Assembly (NCBI RefSeq): GCF_014253065.1
Contig: NZ_JACLZK010000002.1
Coordinates: forward strand, 310,001-374,000
Direction of reading: 5' to 3'
Length of the DNA stretch: 64,000 nt
Source of the DNA: Campylobacter massiliensis
GTDB lineage: Bacteria; Campylobacterota; Campylobacteria; Campylobacterales; Campylobacteraceae
The position numbers and the translations under genes are program-made. Positions within the stretch are counted from its first letter, which is position 1, and every line of letters starts with the position of its first letter. Below, piece by piece: positions 29,527 to 38,375 of the stretch. The notes under the pieces were generated by a model. The model was given only the letters and a program-made list of their open reading frames with translations. It was not told the origin of the DNA and did no database searches.

Positions 29527-29924
29527 TAGAGCTAAATTTGGGACTAGACGAGCTTGAGGAAGTGGTAAAAATTTTACCTCAAAGCGGCGTCGTTATCTTG
29601 CAAGGAAATTTAGCCAGCGGCAAAACGACGTTAGTTAAAGCCATCGTAAAGGCTCGCGGCATCGATACGGAGGTTACTTCGCCCACGTTTTCAGTCATGC
29701 AAAGCTACGGGGATAAAATTTATCACTACGATATCTATCAAAACGGACTTGACGCGATTTTACAAAACGGACTTTTTGAAAATTTGCTAGAAGAGGGGCT
29801 TCACCTAGTAGAGTGGGGCGACGAGCGACTGGAAAAGGCGCTAGAAAATTTGGGCGAAAAATGCGTCAAGGTAGTCATCTCGCCTAGCCAAAAAGGGCGA
29901 AAATACGAGGTTTACGGTGCATAA
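29523..29924 (+). CDS. tsaE: tRNA t6A biosynthesis ATPase TsaE
   Basis: The start ATG 29523 overlaps the S4 stop (ATGA). The 133-residue protein has Walker A GNLASGKTT at about 27-35, TSPTFSVMQSY near 52-62, YHYDIYQ near 68 and LVEWGD near 97, all standard for TsaE. It drives the TsaBD complex that makes N6-threonylcarbamoyladenosine at position 37 of ANN-decoding tRNAs. It overlaps lptB by 8 bp. Confidence 0.93.
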   Translation: MIELNLGLDELEEVVKILPQSGVVILQGNLASGKTTLVKAIVKARGIDTEVTSPTFSVMQSYGDKIYHYDIYQNGLDAILQNGLFENLLEEGLHLVEWGDERLEKALENLGEKCVKVVISPSQKGRKYEVYGA

Positions 29925-30645
29925 ATTAGAAGTTAAAGATTTACAAAAAACAATCAAAAAAACAAACATCATAAAAGGCATCTCGCTGGAGGTTAAAAGC
30001 GGCGAGGTAGTAGGGCTGCTGGGGCCAAACGGTGCCGGTAAAACGACTATGTTTTATATGATCTGCGGACTTATCTCGCCAACTAGCGGCAGCGTGTTTT
30101 TAGACGGCGCGGACGTGACGAAGGTGCCTCTGCATAAGCGGGCGCATATGGGGATCGGCTATTTGCCGCAAGAATCAAGTATATTTAAAGACCTCTCCGT
30201 CGAGGAAAATTTACTACTAGGTGCCGAGATCTTATATAAAGACGAGGCCGTTCGCGAGAAAAAAGTAAATGAAATGCTAAATTTGCTAAATATCGAGCCC
30301 ATACGCTTGCGAAAGGGCGTGAGCCTAAGCGGCGGCGAGCGTAGACGCTGCGAGATCGCTAGAAGCCTCATCATCACGCCTAAATTTTTGCTCCTGGATG
30401 AGCCCTTTGCCGGTGTCGATCCGATCGCCGTTAGCGACATACAAAGCATCGTTCGCGATCTAAAGAAGCTCGGCATAGGCGTGCTCATCACCGACCACAA
30501 CGTCCGCGAGACGCTAGCTATCTGCGACCGCGCCTACGTGATCAAGGACGGTAGCCTGCTAGCTAGCGGCAGCGCGAACGAAGTCGCGAACAACAAACTC
30601 GTGCGCACCCACTATCTGGGCGAAGAGTTTAAATTTGTAGAATAA
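29917..30645 (+). CDS. lptB: LPS export ABC transporter ATPase LptB
   Basis: The 242-residue ATPase has Walker A GPNGAGKTT near 37-45, signature LSGGERRR near 138-145, Walker B FLLLDEPFAGVDP near 157-169 and switch His in ITDHNVRET, the last typical of LptB. It powers lipopolysaccharide transport with LptFG. As in many proteobacteria it is followed directly by rpoN (TAATG overlap). Confidence 0.94.
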   Translation: MHKLEVKDLQKTIKKTNIIKGISLEVKSGEVVGLLGPNGAGKTTMFYMICGLISPTSGSVFLDGADVTKVPLHKRAHMGIGYLPQESSIFKDLSVEENLLLGAEILYKDEAVREKKVNEMLNLLNIEPIRLRKGVSLSGGERRRCEIARSLIITPKFLLLDEPFAGVDPIAVSDIQSIVRDLKKLGIGVLITDHNVRETLAICDRAYVIKDGSLLASGSANEVANNKLVRTHYLGEEFKFVE

Positions 30646-31907
30646 TGCTAAAGCAAACTCAAGCTCCCAAAAATAAGCTCTCGCACACGTTGCGCTCGTG
30701 GCTGCCGATACTAAGCAGCAGCGTCGAGGAGCTAAAGGAGACGCTTGAGCCGTTTTTAGCGGATAATCCGTTTGCAAGCGTGCAGCAACGAAATTTAAGC
30801 GAGCTACCGAGCGCCGCGCCGTCTAAAAAAGATAAAAACTTCTTCAAAGAAATATCAAAAAACAGCGTAACAGACAATATCGAAAGCTTTAGCGTGGCTA
30901 AAACCGGGCTTTACGACAAGCTAATCGAGCAGATAGATAAACCCCTTTTTCCGACCGAAAAATCACAAAAAATCGCGATGAAAATCATCGAGTGTATAAA
31001 CGAGGAGGGCTACTACGAGCCTGAAATCTTTGACGAATTTGGCGAGGCGGAGATCGAGTCGGTGCGAAAGCGGTTTGCCTACCTCGAGCCCGCGGGCATC
31101 GGCGCAAAGGACTACAAAGAGAGCTTTTTGTTTCAGCTTGAGGAGCTAAATTTGGATGAAAAGCTCTTTGAAAGCGCTAAAAAGCTTGCGTTAAATTTCG
31201 AAAATCTCTCCCAAATGCGTAAAATCCCGCTCTACAACGAAGCTCTAGCCGTCATCAAGAGGCTAAAAAATCCGCCCGCGATCGAGTATATGAGCGAGGC
31301 TGCGGCGATCATCCCCGACATCGTCATAGACACGAGCTCGGGCGGTATCGAGGTGCGCATCAACGACGACTTTTATCCAGAGATCGTCATCGACGTCGAG
31401 GGGCTGGACGAAAAAGAGAGCTTTGTCGCCTCGCGCGTAAAAGAGGCAAAAGACCTCATAGACGCGCTTGATATGCGAAAAGCCACGCTGCGCAAGATCG
31501 CCCTCATGTTAGTTGAGTATCAGTACGACTACTTTTTTGGCGGCGACATCAAGCCTATGCGCCTAAAGGACATCGCCGAGGATCTGGGGCGAAACCCGTC
31601 AACCATCTCGCGCGGCATCTCAAACAAATACCTCGAGTGTTCGCGCGGACTCGTGCCTATAAAGAGCTTTTTCTCCGCTGCGATCGACGAGGACGTCTCA
31701 AACAAGGGCATCAAGGACTTCGTAGCAAATCTCGTCCGAAACGAAAACCCCGCCAAGCCGCTTAGCGATCTGAAAATTTTGGAGTTTATAAAGAAGGAAT
31801 TTAACGTCGAGGTCGTCCGCCGCACGATAACCAAATACCGCCTCGCGCTAAATATCGGCAGCTCCAGCGAGCGTAAAAAGACCTATCTGCTACAATCCGG
31901 TAAGTAA
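30645..31907 (+). CDS. rpoN: RNA polymerase sigma-54 factor
   Basis: The 420-residue protein has an N-terminal activator-interacting region (LKQTQAP, then LRSWLPILSSSVEEL), a core-binding domain, a helix-turn-helix (IAEDLGRNPSTISRGISNKY near 305-325) and the RpoN box VVRRTITKYR near 395-404, a minor variant of A-R-R-T-V-A-K-Y-R. In Campylobacter it directs class 2 flagellar genes with FlgR. The ATG overlaps the lptB stop by one base. Confidence 0.95.
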   Translation: MLKQTQAPKNKLSHTLRSWLPILSSSVEELKETLEPFLADNPFASVQQRNLSELPSAAPSKKDKNFFKEISKNSVTDNIESFSVAKTGLYDKLIEQIDKPLFPTEKSQKIAMKIIECINEEGYYEPEIFDEFGEAEIESVRKRFAYLEPAGIGAKDYKESFLFQLEELNLDEKLFESAKKLALNFENLSQMRKIPLYNEALAVIKRLKNPPAIEYMSEAAAIIPDIVIDTSSGGIEVRINDDFYPEIVIDVEGLDEKESFVASRVKEAKDLIDALDMRKATLRKIALMLVEYQYDYFFGGDIKPMRLKDIAEDLGRNPSTISRGISNKYLECSRGLVPIKSFFSAAIDEDVSNKGIKDFVANLVRNENPAKPLSDLKILEFIKKEFNVEVVRRTITKYRLALNIGSSSERKKTYLLQSGK

Positions 31908-32005
31908 AATTTGACGCTTGGAGCGAGGCAAATTTGCCGAGCTCGCCGCAAATTTAAGCGTAAATTTTAAATTTAAGCGAGCTTTTGGCGAGGGGCTTTT
32001 TGCTT

Positions 32006-32692
32006 TTAAATTTGGTCGTTTCGGATTTTGCGGCTAAAAAATTTGTAATAAAGTATATAGATTAGCGATGTCAGTAAATATATTCCCACGGCAGAGAAAA
32101 TACTCTGAAAAAGTGATATGTATTGAAATATTTCAAATTTGGTCGCAAAATCTATCTTAATATTCCACGCCATAAAGCTAACGCCGCCCGTGACGATGTA
32201 ACCCGTATAATACACGTATATGGCAAAAAGACCGAACGTAAATCTAAATACGAGCATTTTCCAGCTTAGTTTTTTTATATCCTCGCGCTCGTCTATATCC
32301 GTGTCCATAAATACCGTGTATATGCAGGTAACATAAAACGCCATCTCCGCCGCCCAAAGCAGCCCCAGTACCCACATATAGCTTGTGTAAAATTCGATTT
32401 CCTCTTTAAACGGGCTCACGTTGCTAAAAATTTGGATATTGGGAAAGTATTGTTTCATAAAATTTACGAACTCTCGGCAAATCTCGCAGCAAGAAAGAAT
32501 GTCGCCGGGTACGATAAAAATGCCGAGGGCAAATAAAAAATAGACCGCCACAATGATGTTCGTAGCGACCTTGCCATGGGTTTTACAATATTTATATAAA
32601 AAATTTTCTTGCAACATCGTCTCCGTATCGTTTAAATTTAGCCAGCCGAGGCAGGGTTTGCGCCTAAAAACACGAATTTGATTTAGCATCAA
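32006..32692 (-). CDS. four-helix integral membrane protein of unknown function
   Basis: I do not recognise this 228-residue protein. It has four likely membrane helices (about 43-62, 107-135, 148-170 and 192-218). Between the first two is a loop with a CCEIC cluster (near 68-72), which could bind a metal or form a disulfide. The first 25 residues look unlike a membrane protein, and MLQENFLYK at 32617 is a plausible alternative start. It stands 26 bp after the DnaJ-like gene on the same strand. Confidence 0.65.
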   Translation of the reverse strand: MMLNQIRVFRRKPCLGWLNLNDTETMLQENFLYKYCKTHGKVATNIIVAVYFLFALGIFIVPGDILSCCEICREFVNFMKQYFPNIQIFSNVSPFKEEIEFYTSYMWVLGLLWAAEMAFYVTCIYTVFMDTDIDEREDIKKLSWKMLVFRFTFGLFAIYVYYTGYIVTGGVSFMAWNIKIDFATKFEIFQYISLFQSIFSAVGIYLLTSLIYILYYKFFSRKIRNDQI

Positions 32693-32718
32693 ATTTGTTC
32701 AAATTTGAAAAAGTAAAT

Positions 32719-33534
32719 TTACTCCGCTCCCACTTCAAGCTCCTTAAAATACGGCTTCAAGCTCTCATAGGCGTTTTGGATGCGCTGAAACTGCGTTTTG
32801 CACTCGTCCAAAAGCTCGTGGCTAAGCGCGGCGTGAAAGTCGGGGTGATAGGCTTTGACGAGCTCCAGATAGCGGTTTCGCACCTCCTCGAAGCTATCGT
32901 TTTTATCGCATCCAAGCACCATAAAATGATCCTCGAAAAGGCTAGCAAGAGCAGCAAATTTGGCCTCGTTTTTCTTGGCGCAGATTTTGATCTGTTTTTT
33001 AAAATTTTCAAATTCCTCTTCGTTATAGTTAAAGATAATCGAAAATTTCATATATTCGCTTTTGTTAAACAGCTCTTCTAGGAGCTCGCACTCGCCCAAA
33101 TTTGCGATATTTAGCGCGATTTGACCCTCGGCGGATAAAATTTGCTTTGACTCAAAGCCCCTGATGATGTGCAAGATAAAAGACTCGTTTGAGCGATCGA
33201 AGCTAAATATCGCGCCGCCACGCACGAAGGCGACATCGACGAAAACCATGGCTTTTAGCGAGTTTGGTTGTATGTAGTGGAGTTTGATGGTTTTATACTC
33301 GGCGAAGTTTAAATTTACGTTTTTTAGCTCGTATCTTTGGCAGAGTTTTTTTAGAAATTTGACGAAATATTTGCGCTGAACCTTCTCGTTTTCGTCGTAA
33401 AACGACATCACTTTGCCTTTTTGCCCCAGCGTCTTGGCAAAGTTTCGCTTTATGAGCGCTTGTAGCTCGAAAAACAGATCCGCATCCGATGTTTCTATGC
33501 TTAGAGATTCTAGATTTTGACTTACTTTTATCAA
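32719..33534 (-). CDS. DnaJ-like protein with C-terminal J domain
   Basis: The 271-residue protein has a J domain at its C-terminus (about 207-265) with the HPD tripeptide in VKAYHPDFHAAL. The N-terminal 200 residues match nothing I can name and are mixed alpha/beta. A J domain at the C-terminus is the reverse of classical DnaJ and resembles a dedicated DnaK recruiter. Campylobacter genomes have such a gene annotated as DnaJ-like. Confidence 0.8.
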   Translation of the reverse strand: MIKVSQNLESLSIETSDADLFFELQALIKRNFAKTLGQKGKVMSFYDENEKVQRKYFVKFLKKLCQRYELKNVNLNFAEYKTIKLHYIQPNSLKAMVFVDVAFVRGGAIFSFDRSNESFILHIIRGFESKQILSAEGQIALNIANLGECELLEELFNKSEYMKFSIIFNYNEEEFENFKKQIKICAKKNEAKFAALASLFEDHFMVLGCDKNDSFEEVRNRYLELVKAYHPDFHAALSHELLDECKTQFQRIQNAYESLKPYFKELEVGAE

Positions 33535-33569
33535 ATTTTGCCTTTATAAAACGCATTTGAAAGCATTTT

Positions 33570-34292
33570 TTATTCCGCTTTTTCCCACACGGGCGTTTCG
33601 TCTAGCGGGACGTATTCGCACAGGCGCTCGTAGGGCTTGTAGTCGGCCTTATAAGCCAGGCTAGGGCAGTCTTTGACGTAGTAGCCCAGGTATATCCAGC
33701 GCAAATTTAGCTGCCTAGCCAGTAAAATTTGCTGATAGAGCGAGTATCTGCCGATGCTAAGGTCCGCAAAATCAGGATCATAGTAGCAATAAACCGCCGA
33801 GATGCCGTCGCTAAGGATGTCAACGAGATCGACGCCGATGAGCCTGCCGTCTGCAAAATACGCTATCTCCTTGCCAAACTCCGCGTGCCCCGCGACGTAG
33901 AGCTCGTAGTAGCGGCGAAAGTCCAGCTCGTAGTACTTCCACTCGCGCTTTTGCTGCATAAATTTATGGTATTTTTTGTATAGCGCCACGTGCGCGTCGT
34001 CTATGAGCGGCTTTGTGAGGATGATTTTGGTGTTTTCGTTTTTGCGTATAGTGCGGCGGGCGGATTTATTAAATTTAAAATTTAGCGCATCAACCCTGAT
34101 ATTTACGCACTCGCGGCAACCTGCACAGTTTGGCTTGGAGAAATACTTGCCAAAGCGCCTAAAACCGCGCCTAGCTAGAGCGTCGTTTACGGCAAAGTCG
34201 CAGCCGTCCACGTAGCGATACTCCATGCGCGAGTCCCTGTCCTTGAGGTAGGGGCAGGGGCTAGGCAGGGTGGAAAACGGCACTACTAGCAC
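33570..34292 (-). CDS. bpt: aspartate/glutamate leucyltransferase (Bpt)
   Basis: The 240-residue protein has the ATE N-terminal Cys-rich signature (CPYLKDR near 13, then CAGCRECVNIRVD near 56-68) and the C-terminal GNAT-like part with YLGYYVKDCPSLAYK near 200-214. It adds Leu to N-terminal Asp or Glu for N-end-rule degradation. It overlaps the next upstream small gene by 7 bp, and that gene overlaps pycA. Confidence 0.92.
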   Translation of the reverse strand: MLVVPFSTLPSPCPYLKDRDSRMEYRYVDGCDFAVNDALARRGFRRFGKYFSKPNCAGCRECVNIRVDALNFKFNKSARRTIRKNENTKIILTKPLIDDAHVALYKKYHKFMQQKREWKYYELDFRRYYELYVAGHAEFGKEIAYFADGRLIGVDLVDILSDGISAVYCYYDPDFADLSIGRYSLYQQILLARQLNLRWIYLGYYVKDCPSLAYKADYKPYERLCEYVPLDETPVWEKAE

Positions 34293-34507
34293 TTTTTGAT
34301 ATCCGCGTCCTTGACGTAGGCTAGAAATTCATCGCGCAAATTTTGCTCTTTGTGTGCGATGGCTTCTTCTTTGCTAAAAGTTTTTGGCTCAGGCTTTAAA
34401 TTTTGCTTCGCGGCATTTTTGGCGGCTGAATTTGAGCTCAAATTTGCATTTTGCTCTTTTTGCAGCTCTTTTTTTATATCCTTTAAACTATCGAAAAAAT
34501 CATTCAT
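34286..34507 (-). CDS. small conserved hypothetical protein between pycA and bpt
   Basis: The 73-residue protein is hydrophilic and Lys/Glu/Ala-rich (MNDFFDSLKDIKKELQKEQ start), ending in DADIKKC. Its overlaps with pycA (8 bp) and bpt (7 bp) indicate a translated gene. The C. jejuni chromosome has a small unknown gene in the same place. No function can be read from it. Confidence 0.6.
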   Translation of the reverse strand: MNDFFDSLKDIKKELQKEQNANLSSNSAAKNAAKQNLKPEPKTFSKEEAIAHKEQNLRDEFLAYVKDADIKKC

Positions 34508-35966
34508 TCGCGTGTTCCTCTTTAAATTTTCTGGCGTCTTTTACTCTTTGTATCGCGGCGGCGATGGCGGCGATCACCTCTTCGTTGTCTTCGTTGTCTT
34601 TGGTTTTCATTTTTTCTAGCAGGGTAGGCATCTTGTTTTCGACGTAGGACGTATCGAAAAATCCTCGCCTAAAGTCGCGCTCCTTGCTAATGCTGAGCAA
34701 AAACGGGATCGTGGTTTTGACGCTGCCTTCGATGGTAAACTCATCTAGCGCGCGTTTTAGTTTATTTACGGCTAGGTCGTAGCTAGGGGCTCGGACGATG
34801 AGTTTAGCTAGCAAGCTATCGTAAAACGGCGGTATCTGATAGTCTTTATATAGGTGGCTATCCACGCGCACGGAAGGTCCAAGAGCAGGGTAATAGCCGG
34901 TGATTTCGCCAGGGCTCGGGATGAAGTTTTGCCATGCATCCTCGGCAGTGATACGCGCCTCGATCGCAAAACCTTGCGTGATGACGTCGCTTTGCTCCAT
35001 GTCGAGGATCTCGCCGGCTGCGATGCGGATCTGGCGCACGATAAGATCCACGCCCGTGATCTCCTCGGTCACGCCGTGCTCGACCTGGATACGGGTGTTC
35101 ATCTCCATAAAATAAAAGTTGTTGTAATCATCGAGCAAAAACTCGATCGTGCCGGCGTTGGTGTAGTTTACTGCCTTTGCCGCTGCGACTGCGGTCACGC
35201 CCATACTCTTTCGCAGGCTTTCGCTCATAGTGGGGCTAGGCGCTATCTCGAGGATCTTTTGGTGGCGGCGCTGGATCGAGCAGTCGCGTTCTGCCAGGTG
35301 GATGATGTTGCCGTATTTATCGCCTAAAATTTGAAACTCGATGTGGCGCGGATTTACGACGTACTTTTCCATGAAAACTTCGTCGTTGTTAAAAAACGCC
35401 TTAGCCTCGCGCTTGCAGCTTTCAAAGCTAGACTCTAGCTCCTCTTCTTTCCACACGACGCGGATACCGCGTCCGCCGCCGCCGCCGCTAGCTTTTAGGA
35501 TGACCGGGTAGCCGATACGTTCGGCGTAGAGCTTGATGTTTTCTATCGTTTCGTTGTTTAGCTTTTCGGTGCCAGGCACGATAGGGATACCGTTTTTATT
35601 CATCAGATAGCGAGCGATGTTTTTATTGCCCATTTTACGGATGACGTCGGCTGTAGGTCCTATGAAAACCAGCCCCGCATCCTCGACCTCTTTGGCAAAT
35701 TCGTAGTTTTCGCTCAAAAAACCGTAGCCCGGGTGTATCGCGTCTGCGCCGCATGCTTTTGCGACCTCGACGATGCGCTTGGCGTCTAGGTAGCCCTTGA
35801 TCGGATCGATACCGATCTGGTAGGCCTCGTCGGCTATTTTGACGTGCAGGCAGTCTTGGTCGGGCTTGGTGTAGATAGCGACGTTTTTGATGTGTAGATC
35901 TTTGCAGGCGCGTATCACGCGAACGGCGATCTCTCCGCGGTTTGCGATCAAAATTTTATGTATCAC
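34500..35966 (-). CDS. pycA: pyruvate carboxylase subunit A (biotin carboxylase)
   Basis: The 488-residue protein is a full biotin carboxylase: ANRGEIAVRVIRAC at 8-21, the glycine-rich ATP loop KASGGGGGRGIR near 159-170, ERDCSIQRRHQK near 229-240 and FMEMNTRIQVEH near 286-297. It is longer at the C-terminus than AccC by about 35 residues, as in the two-subunit pyruvate carboxylase of epsilonproteobacteria. The neighbours (small gene, bpt) also match the pycA locus rather than accBC. Anaplerotic: makes the carboxybiotin used to form oxaloacetate. Confidence 0.85.
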   Translation of the reverse strand: MIHKILIANRGEIAVRVIRACKDLHIKNVAIYTKPDQDCLHVKIADEAYQIGIDPIKGYLDAKRIVEVAKACGADAIHPGYGFLSENYEFAKEVEDAGLVFIGPTADVIRKMGNKNIARYLMNKNGIPIVPGTEKLNNETIENIKLYAERIGYPVILKASGGGGGRGIRVVWKEEELESSFESCKREAKAFFNNDEVFMEKYVVNPRHIEFQILGDKYGNIIHLAERDCSIQRRHQKILEIAPSPTMSESLRKSMGVTAVAAAKAVNYTNAGTIEFLLDDYNNFYFMEMNTRIQVEHGVTEEITGVDLIVRQIRIAAGEILDMEQSDVITQGFAIEARITAEDAWQNFIPSPGEITGYYPALGPSVRVDSHLYKDYQIPPFYDSLLAKLIVRAPSYDLAVNKLKRALDEFTIEGSVKTTIPFLLSISKERDFRRGFFDTSYVENKMPTLLEKMKTKDNEDNEEVIAAIAAAIQRVKDARKFKEEHANE

Positions 35967-36362
35967 TTGGCTTTCCTTTCTTTGTCGTTTTTCAAATTTT
36001 ACTCTTTTTTGCTTGCTGATGCTTGAAATTTGCTTTTTTAGAGCTCGATCTTTGCATGCCGTCTTTAAATTCGCTCTTTTTGTTATCTTTGCCGTTTTGC
36101 TACTAATTTTTTGGCTTTTTTCTTAATTTATTTCTATATTTTGGCGATTGTGACTGCTTTAAGCCAGACGCACTTGTTTTTAATTAAATTTGCCGTATAA
36201 GATAACATAAAGATTTTTTATAGACGATTAAATATGGCAAATTTAGTATATAAATTTGAAATTTGATAGCCGTGCAGTAATTTTGACGTAGTAGGGTAGG
36301 CAAAAAAATGAAATTTTTACAAATATATCAAAATTTATGAAAGATTTAAGAAACCTTTGGCT
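35967..36362. other. T-rich intergenic region between pycA and tRNA-Arg
   Basis: About 396 bp. It should hold the pycA promoter (minus) in the part near 35970-36060 and AT-rich DNA with AAATTT copies near 36230-36340. No convincing gene: a 79-codon frame at 35887-36126 is mostly antisense to pycA. Confidence 0.4.
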
Positions 36363-36368
36363 ATACTT
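36363..36368 (+). promoter_or_regulatory. -10 box of tRNA-Arg
   Basis: TATACT, 17 bp before the tRNA 5' end, the right distance for a transcript with a short leader. Confidence 0.5.
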
Positions 36369-36385
36369 CACATTTCTTTTAAAGT

Positions 36386-36462
36386 GCGCTCGTAGCTCAG
36401 CTGGATAGAGCATTTGATTGCGGTTCAAAAGGTCAGGGATTCGAATTCCTTCGAGCGCACCA
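36386..36462 (+). tRNA. tRNA-Arg, anticodon GCG
   Basis: A 77-nt cloverleaf with encoded CCA: acceptor GCGCTCG pairs with CGAGCGC, the D arm has GCTC/GAGC, the anticodon stem TTTGA/TCAAA closes loop TTGCGGT with GCG at positions 34-36, and the T arm has TTCGAAT. GCG reads CGC (and CGU by wobble). Most bacteria read this box with ACG converted to inosine, so the G34 form is worth noting. Confidence 0.93.
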
Positions 36463-37046
36463 TTTATTTCTTAATTAATCCCCTTCTTTTTACAAATTTC
36501 CGATGCTTGTTCTATTTTTCTTTTCTTTATTTTTTGTTCTAGGGGTTTTGTAGATAAATCATTTTAGGCATAAAGACCTTTGAATATAAAATTCTAATTT
36601 AATTTTTTTGCTACAAAAAATATACAATTAATCTGCAATAAAACATTTAGTGCTAAAGTTTTTTAAAAATCAAAAAATTAATCCCATATACAGAAAACAC
36701 TCAATTTTTATGATACATATTTTAATGCTTATAAAAATAAGTTAAAAAGTAAAATGCAGACTATTTTTGCCATTTTGTATTGAAAACTATAATTTTCAAA
36801 TAAATATTTATATCTCTTTTGTATTGCTTCAATATCTTCAGTAAATGCCTAAAATACGGTATTTGCTGGCATTTTACCTTTTGAACTAAAATAAATTATC
36901 CATCAAATTTCATGCTAAATTTAACGGATAATTTTTATGCTTATTTTGCTAAATATTTTGCTCGTTATTGTGTGTTTTTTGAGGTAATTTTTTGAAGTAA
37001 TTAAGTTGATGAAAAATGCAGGAATAAAATAGAGCTTTTGATTGCC
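36463..37046. other. very AT-rich gene-free stretch beside tRNA-Arg
   Basis: 584 bp with no credible gene on either strand and much lower GC than the rest of the window. Between about 36503 and 36903 there is no AAATTT at all, although AT richness alone predicts about one. That contrast and the position next to a tRNA suggest a decayed insertion. I find no second copy of the tRNA 3' end that would mark an attachment site. Confidence 0.5.
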
Positions 37047-37535
37047 CTATTTTTTATGCTTTTTAGGATAGTCAAAAAACAGAGCTTTTGCGCCGTGTTC
37101 TTTTAGCTCCTTGAAGCTGCCGTCAAATTCGACGCAAAAGATGCCGCATGTGGGTATATTTCCGATCGCGGCGTCGCTTAAAAGCTCGCAAATTTCAGTT
37201 ATAGCGTCGTTGTGGACTATAACAAATACGGTTTGAAATTTGTCGTCAAACTCCCTTATGAAAGTCAAAAGCTCATGTGTCTGCGCTCTGTATAGCTCGT
37301 CTTTAAATTTGATTTTCTTCTTAAATTTAACCGCTTCGGCTAGCTTTTGAGCCGTTTTGGCGCAGCGTTTGGCAGGGCTTGAAAATATCGCATCCGCCTT
37401 CACCTCATGCTTTTTTAGCCGTTCGCACATCAGTGACAGGTCTTTTTTGCCGCGCTCGCTTAGATCGCGCTCAAAGTCGCTGCCTTCGCCCTCTTCTACG
37501 GCTTTTGCGTGCCTGATAAAGTAGATTTTTTTCAT
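37047..37535 (-). CDS. phosphohistidine phosphatase SixA family protein
   Basis: The 162-residue protein has the histidine phosphatase RHAKAVEEG motif at 8-16, FSSPAKRCAKTAQ near 51-63 and the second catalytic His in VIVHNDAITEI near 107-117. SixA removes phosphate from His in phosphorelay proteins. It starts one base after the DUF455 stop, so they are co-transcribed. Substrate unknown. Confidence 0.87.
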   Translation of the reverse strand: MKKIYFIRHAKAVEEGEGSDFERDLSERGKKDLSLMCERLKKHEVKADAIFSSPAKRCAKTAQKLAEAVKFKKKIKFKDELYRAQTHELLTFIREFDDKFQTVFVIVHNDAITEICELLSDAAIGNIPTCGIFCVEFDGSFKELKEHGAKALFFDYPKKHKK

Positions 37536-38375
37536 TTATACCACCTTTCCAGCCTTTGATAGATTTTTTATGTGCTCGATCTCTGCCTCGCTAAAGCCTG
37601 ATTTTAGTCGCGCGCTCACGTTTAGCTCGCGGGACTGCAAAAAGGCTTTAGGGTAGATTTTTTGTACGATTTGCGCATAGATTTCGGGGCTTACGCCTTC
37701 TTTTTCGCAGGCAAATTTAAACCAACGATCGCCCTTTGAGACGTGCGAGATTTCCTCGTCTAAAATGACTTGCAAAATTTCGCAAAGCCGCGCCTTGTCT
37801 TCATCTTTTTCGCGCTCGGTTTCTAATTTTTTTAGCATAAAAGCATTTGCGTCAAGGCCGTTTGCCTCCATATATCTAGGCAGCACCGCCATGCGCTCAA
37901 GCAGCGACGCGGAGGTGTTTTGTAAAGCGATAAAAAGCCCGTCGTGCACGGTAAAATCGCCGTATTTCACGCCAAATTTAGCCATGTGATCCTCGATCAT
38001 CTTAAAGTGCCTGATCTCATCCTGCGCGACCTCTAGCCAGTCGTCATAGTAGGCCTTTGGTAGCGCGCGGAAGCGATACGCCGCATCTAGCGCGATATCT
38101 ACGGCGCTGTATTCGATATGTGCGATCGAGTGAAGGAAGGCTTTTTGTTTGTCGGCTTGTTTTTTGCCGCCTATTTCTCTCATAGCTACGACCTCGCAAA
38201 ATGCCGCGTAACTTGGGCGCTCGAGCTGTTTTATCTCGTCAAATTTACCGCCCTCTTCTATCTGCGCGTCAAATTTACCGGCCTTATACTCGGCGTAAAA
38301 TCGTTTAAATTTATCAAATTTAAGCTCCTTGTCGCCGCACTCTAAAATTTCCCAAATTTGATCAAAAAATCTCAT
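37536..38375 (-). CDS. DUF455 ferritin-like protein
   Basis: The 279-residue protein belongs to the DUF455 family of ferritin-like proteins: IAHIEYSAVDIALDAAYRF near 87-105 gives the first metal ligands (E and H), DEIRHFKMIEDHM near 122-134 the second, and DEEISHVSKGDRWF near 208-221 the third. These pair as a di-iron site in a four-helix bundle; some relatives act as tRNA hydroxylases (MiaE-like). It overlaps the rhomboid gene by 4 bp. Confidence 0.82.
   Translation of the reverse strand: MRFFDQIWEILECGDKELKFDKFKRFYAEYKAGKFDAQIEEGGKFDEIKQLERPSYAAFCEVVAMREIGGKKQADKQKAFLHSIAHIEYSAVDIALDAAYRFRALPKAYYDDWLEVAQDEIRHFKMIEDHMAKFGVKYGDFTVHDGLFIALQNTSASLLERMAVLPRYMEANGLDANAFMLKKLETEREKDEDKARLCEILQVILDEEISHVSKGDRWFKFACEKEGVSPEIYAQIVQKIYPKAFLQSRELNVSARLKSGFSEAEIEHIKNLSKAGKVV

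Noticed and set aside
35887-36126. 79-codon plus-strand frame with a hydrophobic end
   Set aside because: Mostly antisense to pycA; the only attractive part (about 36 codons from 36020) has no ribosome site.
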